A stretch of 64,000 bases of DNA from Alviniconcha marisindica (Eukaryota > Mollusca > Gastropoda > Provannidae): the NCBI GenBank assembly GCA_018857735.1, contig JABMCL010000732.1, positions 1,738,501 to 1,802,500 on the forward strand, read 5' to 3'. Below the pieces are notes generated by a model. The model was not told the DNA's origin and did not search any database. It worked only from the letters and a program-made list of their open reading frames with translations. Each line of letters starts with the position of its first letter. The first letter of the stretch is position 1. Below, piece after piece: positions 58,902 to 64,000 of the stretch. A program made the translations under genes and the position numbers.

Positions 58902-59838
58902 GACAGGCGGTTGCGGTAGTAGGCTGGCGGGCGCAGAGACTGAAGACATGAGTTTGCCTAAGACCTGCACCACCACCGCGTCTCAAACCATCACCACCAC
59001 CACCACCGCCACCTCCACGTCTCAGACCATCACCACCACCACCACCACCACCACCCCTCCTGCACTGGCCCCCAGTTTTAAAACTCTGAAATGCAATAGG
59101 AGACGGTAATTTTTGGCCGCTGTGGTTGTCACCGTTGTGGTTAGCTGCTCCGCCGCTGTGTTTGGTCTTCAAGTACCAGTTTGTCATAGTACTGTCATAG
59201 TACTGTGTACGACGCGGCGTGCTTACGTTCCGGCGGGTGAGAGACTGCGCTATTTAGGTTGAGTTCACGTTATTACTGATAATTATTGCTATTCAGTGAC
59301 ATTATCATTAGCAGGCCTGAACTTGCGTACCTCTCGCAAATACGTATATCTGGTACACACTATGACGAACAGGGGGGCGGGGCCGAGCGGGGGCATTTCA
59401 AGCCCGGCTGATAATGCTATTCCTGTAAAACCTAACCTAAGGTCATGGATAGAATTTTTACTGATTATCAGATGCTAAAGACAGCATTTTTTTTTTTTAA
59501 ATCAAAAAAATCTTCTCAAATTCAAATAATTTGCGGCCAAAATCTCTCTCTCTTGGTGTTTGATACGAGTGTTGGACCTCACACCACACCGCGGCCGGGC
59601 ACCCGCCCAAATTCCGCCATGTTTGTCGCCACCGGAGACCCGGCCGCGACTGACAACTCAGTTGTGGTCATCTCTGCAGTTGCGCCGACTGGTGGCGGGC
59701 GGCGGTACCCCTGGTCTTCCGCCATTGTTGCCAGCTGGCAGCGGCAAAGCTACCCGGTTTCACTGACGGAGGCACGGTATGCGGGTGCTCAGTGGTTCAG
59801 TGGCGGCAGCAGGTATTAGGTAGCATGGTTCAGCTGAA
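57575..59838. other. Intergenic, CpG-enriched in its second half, no gene supported
   Basis: It contains a 3' LINE tail, homopolymer runs and a trinucleotide-biased stretch (58975-59055, ACC repeats). The 59200-59800 part has several CGCG/GGCCG motifs and could be a promoter or CpG island, but no convincing exon follows. Confidence 0.4.
58377..58466 (+). mobile_element. CR1/L2-like 3' tail with an (ATT)n run
   Basis: TGTTCAGCGCGTTGAGCCGC and GTAGGCGCTTTACAAATTTCC followed by about eleven ATT units resemble the 3' termini of CR1/L2 elements (compare 43080-43138). Only the tail is present. Confidence 0.5.
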
Positions 59839-59848
59839 ATCTCCACTG

Positions 59849-60178
59849 GTGAGAGCCGGTTTGGCCTGGCGGTAAGGCGTTAGGCTGGTAAGCGGAAGGA
59901 CCTCGGTTCGATACCGCTTCGGCTCTCCTTTCTCTTCAGAAAGGCTGTGGTTTGTGGACACTGTCTCAGTTGTGACTTTGTCCACCACTTCTTCCTACTG
60001 AAACATTAAAATGGCACTCATCGCTGCCCACCTTAATGCAGGAATCATTCCGGTGGTGACAGTGTAGCGATAGGTCTATAATCTCCCTCTCCTCCCACCT
60101 CCGTACGCCCTTCCCCCCCTTCTCCCCGTCCCTTATAAGCCTCGTGGTTTCTGTGGACGTTAAGCACCATGTTTACTT
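59849..60178 (+). mobile_element. tRNA-derived SINE, family B, with a 10-bp target duplication
   Basis: This is a complete copy flanked by ATCTCCACTG at 59839-59848 and 60179-60188. It has the same head, body and CTGTGGACGTTAAGCACC 3' end as the other copies. Confidence 0.9.
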
Positions 60179-60438
60179 ATCTCCACTGAAACAGCGGCCG
60201 GCAGGAGCAGAGCAGAGCTCAGAAGCAGTGTGAAAGTCGACTCAGTGTGTCGAAAGTCCCGGGCTCCCCGTCCCTAAAAGTCTGTACGGTCTCTGTGGAC
60301 GTAAAGCAGCACTGAACGCCAGGAGCGGGGACTTGGTCAACAAACAGGCTTATCTGAATAAGGCCAACACCTTGTCTTGGAGTGGCGCGCCCACTTCCGG
60401 CCTGTCTTACTAGGCTATCGCTGTCACTGAACAACTTG

Positions 60439-60443
<5 letters not shown>

Positions 60444-60474
<31 letters not shown>

Positions 60475-60550
60475 CCCCCCCCCCGACACACACAGTCTCT
60501 CTCTTTCCCTGTCTTTATTCCTTACTCCCTCCGGCCCACCCCACCCCCGC

Positions 60551-60609
<59 letters not shown>

Positions 60610-60720
60610 CCCCTCTCTCTTTTATTCCCCCTCCTCTCACTCTCTCTGCCCTACCTCCCCCCCATCCCCCCCCCCTCCCCCACCTCCCCCCCCCTACCCC
60701 CACCTCCCCCCCCATCCCTC
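60444..60720. repeat. (CT)n and C-rich low-complexity tract
   Basis: Two (CT)n runs (60444-60471 and 60555-60606) within an almost pure pyrimidine stretch. Predicted peptides across it are repeat artefacts. Confidence 0.9.
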
Positions 60721-61261
60721 CTCGTCAGAGATTTCGAAAAGAAGAAGAAGAAGAAGAAAGAAGTTCAAACGAACTGCAAAGGCAGAATGGCATAGAAATA
60801 ATTGTAATATTCCTGGCAGTAGACGAAGAATGCCAGGCTAACATTCTAATCTATTCAAGCACCGACAGAGAGAACCGCTCACTCGTACTTTAAGGTTCTG
60901 TATAGGGGGCATTAATCTCTGCATTCGCAGGACTGTGAACTGACCTGAACCGAGTAACCTCCATCCCGAGCTGTAACCTATAACAAAGCGACAAGATGGT
61001 TCAAGCCCGGTGAGCCGGTTTGGCCCAGCGGTAAGGCGTTAGTTAGGCTGGTAAGCGGAGGGGCCTCGGTTCGAATCCGCTTCGGCTGTCCTTTCTCTTC
61101 AAAAGTTGTAGTCTGTGGACACTGTCTTGTGACTTCGTCCCTCACAATTATGAAACATTAAAATGGCTCTCATCGCTGCCCATCTTAATGCGCGAGTCAT
61201 TCTGGTGGTGACAGTGTAGCGATAGGTACATAATCTCCTTCTAACCCCACCTCCATACCGG

Positions 61262-61580
61262 TGAGCCGGTGTGGCCTAGCGGTAAGGCGTTAGGCTGGTA
61301 AGCGGAAGGACCTCGGTTCGATACCGCTTCGACTCTCCTTTCTCTTCAATAAGGTTGTGGTTTGGGACACTGTCTTGTGACTTTGTCCATCACTTCCTAC
61401 TGAAACATTAAAATGGCTCTCATTGCTGCCCATCTTAATGCAAAAGTCATTCTGGTGGTGACAGTGTGTAGCGATAGGTATATAATCTCCTTCTCCCCCC
61501 ACCTCCATACCCCCTTCCCCCCGTCCCTAATAAGCCGTACGGTTTCTGTGGACGTTAAGCACCATGTTTACTTACTTATC
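61262..61580 (+). mobile_element. SINE family B copy nested in another copy
   Basis: This is a complete head-to-tail copy (GAGCCGGTGTGGCCTAGC to the ACTTACTTA tail), lying inside the copy that starts at 61010 and followed at once by a family C element. Confidence 0.85.
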
Positions 61581-61584
61581 AGCG

Positions 61585-61765
61585 TCCGATAGTTCAGGAG
61601 CTGTGTGAGAGTCGAGGTGGCCGTCCTGGGCTGTCCGTCCTAACGAGCCTTCTGGTTTCCGTGGACGTAAAGAATTACTGAACCGTGCCTCGGCATTGGT
61701 CACAACTTGTCCCTAATATGTCAACCGACATCTGAGGACATTAAGCATCACTTCATCATCATCAC
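61585..61765 (+). mobile_element. Family C short repeat, nested
   Basis: Near-identical to the 45711 copy, from GTTCAGGAGCTGTGTG to the CATCATCATC tail. It lies directly downstream of a family B SINE inside the nested insertion. Confidence 0.75.
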
Positions 61766-62169
61766 CTCCATACCCCCTTCCCACCTTCTCCCCGTCCCTA
61801 ATAAGTCTTATGGTTTCTGTGGACGTTAAGCAAAATGTTTACTTACTTACTTCAAGCCCTGACAAACAGAACCGCTCACTCGTCAATACCATCTCAGGGT
61901 TCTCTGCAGGAGACATTAATTTCTGCATCCGCAGGACTGTGAACTGATCTGAACCGAGTAACCTCCATCCCGAGCTGTAACCTATAACAAAGAGACAAGA
62001 TGGTTCAAGCCCTGACAAACAGAACCGCTCACTCGTCAATACTATCTCAGGGTTCTCTGCAGGCGACATTAACTTCTGCATCCGCAGAACTGTGAACTGA
62101 TCTGAACCTCCACCCCGAGCTGTAACCAAGAGGCGAGACCGACCTTTAAAAAAAAATCAAAAAAAATCG

Positions 62170-62515
62170 AGAGCCGGTTTGGCCTAGCAGTGTAAGGCGC
62201 GGGTAGGCTGGTAAGCGGAAGGACCTCGGTTCCATACCGCTTCGGCTCTTCTTTCTCTTCAAAAAGGTTGTGGTTTGCGGACACGGTCTTGTGACTTTGT
62301 CCCTCGCAATTAATGAAACATCAAATGGCTCTCATCGCTGCCCATCTTAACGCAGGTCATTCTGGTGGTGACAGTGTAGCGATAGGTATATATACTCTCC
62401 CTCTTCCCCACCTCCATACCCCCTTCCCCCCCCCCCCCCCCCCCATTCTCCCCGTCCCTAATAAGCCTTATGGTTTCTGTGGACGTTAAACACCATGTTT
62501 ACTTACTTACTTACT
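62170..62515 (+). mobile_element. tRNA-derived SINE, family B
   Basis: Full-length copy with a few extra bases in the head (TAGCAGTGTAAGGCGCGGG), a poly-C tract near 62430 and a TTAC repeat tail that runs into a poly-T stretch. Confidence 0.85.
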
Positions 62516-62812
62516 TTTTTTTTTTAATTTAAAAAAATTATGTTGACTGTTCCAAGCCGTTCACCGCGGTCCTATTCAGACCGCTTCGTCGGTTACAAGT
62601 GGAGCGGACTGACGTTGAAATGGGAGACTGGAGAAGCAACGGCTCGACTGTAAGCCTGTATCTCTGACTGATCACGTATAGACAGATTCCATCGTTTATG
62701 TTGAAGATCCTCTGCGGCTACAACGTGACACCCAGCAAGTCATTAGCCCTGGGGGCAGCGAGGAGATGGAGCAAAGGACGCAGCGAAAGGGTTGGGGGGG
62801 AGAGGCGGGGGG

Positions 62813-62846
<34 letters not shown>

Positions 62847-63169
62847 GGGAAGGGGTAGGGTAGGCGTTAGCGCCAGACTGGTCACGGCTCAGTGACGAGG
62901 ACGGCCACGGTCAGTCCATTTCGGGGAGATAGCCGGGGAGGAAAGTCAGCGACGTCACGCACGAGGCGAGGCCGGACCCAGAGCGGCTGCCATATACATC
63001 AGTCTGACGATCACGGCCAAGACTCCTTCCCTCCCGGCGCTCCTCACTCACACGGCCGCCCCCCGTCCGTGTGCTCAGTTAGTCGGCCTCCGTCCTAGGA
63101 ACCGGGGTCCCCTCAAGTCACAGTCAAAGTCCGTCTGTAAAATAGACGGGCTTTGGTCACAGTCCACAC
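62516..63169. other. CpG-enriched intergenic stretch with a poly-G tract
   Basis: Many CG dinucleotides between 62560 and 63110, interrupted by about 32 G. No open frame with a recognisable product. Confidence 0.4.
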
Positions 63170-63305
63170 AGTTCAGGAGCTGTGTGAGAGTCGAGGTGGC
63201 CGTCCTGGGCTGTCCGTCCTAACCGGAGCCTTCTGGTTTCCGTGGACGTAAAGATTTACTGAACCGCGCTTCGGCATTGGTCACAACTTGTCCCTGATAT
63301 GTCAA
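63170..63305 (+). mobile_element. Family C short repeat, 3'-truncated
   Basis: It matches the first three quarters of the 45711 copy and breaks at GATATGTCAA, where a truncated family B SINE begins. Confidence 0.72.
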
Positions 63306-63625
63306 CTGGCGGTAAGGCGGTAGGCTTGTAAGCGGAAGGACCTCGGTTCGATACCGCTTTCTCTTCGAAAAGGATGTCGGGTTTGTGGACACTGTCTTGT
63401 GACTTTGTCCATCACTTCCTACTGAAACATTAAAATGGCTCTCATCACTGCCCACCTTAATGCAGGAGTCATTCTGGTGGCGACAGAGTGTAGCGATAGG
63501 TATATACTCTCCCTCTTCCCCCCCACCTCCATACCCCCTTCCCCCCCCATACCCCCCCCCCCCTTCTCCCCGTCCCTAATAAGCCTTATGGTTTCTGTGG
63601 ACGTTAAGCACCATGTTTACTTACT
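63306..63625 (+). mobile_element. SINE family B, 5'-truncated, fused to a family C element
   Basis: The head begins inside the A box at CTGGCGGTAAGGCGG, directly after the family C sequence TCCCTGATATGTCAA. The remainder of family B is intact to its TTTACTTAC tail. Confidence 0.8.
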
Positions 63626-63638
63626 CACAGTCCACAGA

Positions 63639-63960
63639 GTTCAGCAGCTGTGTGAAAGTCGAGGTGGACGTCCGGCTGGGCTCCCGTCCCTAATAAACCT
63701 AGGGTTTCTGTGGACGTAAAGCAACACTTCAACATCACAGTCCATCAGAGCTCAGCAGCTGTGTGAAAGTCGAGGTGGACGTCCTGGGCTCCCGTCCCTA
63801 ATAAACCTAGGGTTTCTGTGGACGTAAAGCAACACTTCAACATCACAGTCCATCAGAGTTCATCAGGAGCTGTGTGAAAGTCGAGGTGGCCGCCCCGGGT
63901 CCCTAATGAACCTAGGGTTTCTGTGGACGTAAAGCAGCACTTCAACTATCACGGTCCACC
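63639..63960 (+). repeat. About 110-bp tandem repeat derived from family C, three units
   Basis: Units start near 63639, 63748 and 63857. Each reads CAGCAGCTGTGTGAAAGTCG, a Pro-like CCCGTCCCTAATAAACCTAG core and TTTCTGTGGACGTAAAGC. The third unit has a shortened middle. The array reaches almost to the window edge. Confidence 0.8.
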
Positions 63961-64000
63961 CAGAACCGTGATCATGACGGGGTTGTGGCTCAGTGGGTCC

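Larger units (their letters stand above)
61010..61852 (+). mobile_element. SINE family B copy interrupted by a nested insertion
   Basis: The first part (61010-61258) stops at ACCTCCATACC. The rest of the same element resumes at 61767 with ACCTCCATACC and runs to the TTAC tail at 61852. The outer flanks share TTCAAGCCC. The intervening 61259-61765 is a second family B copy plus a family C element, so ACCTCCATACC behaves as the target duplication of that composite insertion. Confidence 0.82.
60855..62130 (+). repeat. About 155-bp tandem repeat, three units, split by SINE insertions
   Basis: Units at 60855-61009, 61851-62007 and 62008-62130 share AGAACCGCTCACTCGT, CGCAGGACTGTGAACTGA, CCGAGCTGTAACCTATAAC and AAGATGGTTCAAGCCC. 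A family B SINE, itself carrying nested elements, inserted at the TTCAAGCCC boundary between units 1 and 2. Confidence 0.85.

Noticed and set aside
58831..59109. Thr-rich open frame (ITTTTTTTTPP)
   Set aside because: It is produced by an ACC trinucleotide run following a poly-G tract; no homologous protein or exon signal.
59616..59819. ATG in good context in CpG-rich DNA, 67 codons (MFVATGDPAATDNS..)
   Set aside because: No splice donor or conserved domain could be linked to it; kept only as a CpG-rich note.

Overview
This is a window of animal nuclear DNA. Every gene is split into short exons with GT-AG introns, and the proteins are animal nuclear and mitochondrial housekeeping proteins. 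The intergenic and intronic DNA is full of microsatellites, minisatellites and tRNA-derived SINEs. The protein divergence and the repeat style suggest an invertebrate, most likely a lophotrochozoan such as a gastropod mollusc. That placement is inference. Nothing here is prokaryotic or organellar.

Layout. (1) 1-16.6 kb, minus strand: a ZC3H18-like CCCH zinc-finger RNA-processing gene, running off the left edge. (2) 16.77-32.5 kb, plus strand: a complete 16-exon CTNNBL1 gene (553 aa), head to head with ZC3H18 across a short shared promoter. (3) 33.9-39.1 kb, minus strand: a complete 4-exon UQCRFS1 gene (Rieske Fe-S protein, 268 aa), tail to tail with CTNNBL1. (4) 39.3-52.1 kb, plus strand: a 5-exon gene head to head with UQCRFS1 (264 bp between ATGs). 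It encodes an unfamiliar 315-aa protein: chromodomain, RS-rich linker, one transmembrane helix and a short C-terminal tail. I know of no named family with this architecture. (5) 52.1-64 kb: no supportable gene, but a 34-35-bp minisatellite, homopolymer tracts and a dense cluster of tRNA-derived SINEs, some nested with visible target-site duplications.

The most unusual theme is tandem duplication across exon-intron borders. Inside ZC3H18, a 73-bp unit carrying the last 44 nt of one exon plus its donor is repeated about seven times. A 42-bp unit carrying the acceptor of the zinc-finger exon is repeated about 18 times, with a 14-codon period. CTNNBL1 shows the same thing at exon 5 (136-bp unit, two copies) and exon 14 (72-bp unit, three copies). 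These make rows of decoy or alternative splice sites.

Three of the four genes concern nuclear RNA or chromatin: ZC3H18 (cap-binding complex/NEXT adaptor), CTNNBL1 (PRP19-CDC5L spliceosome complex) and the chromodomain-RS-membrane protein (inferred heterochromatin tether). UQCRFS1 is a core subunit of respiratory complex III. Exon borders were assigned by hand from splice consensus, reading phase and remembered family sequences; no alignment or transcript data were available.
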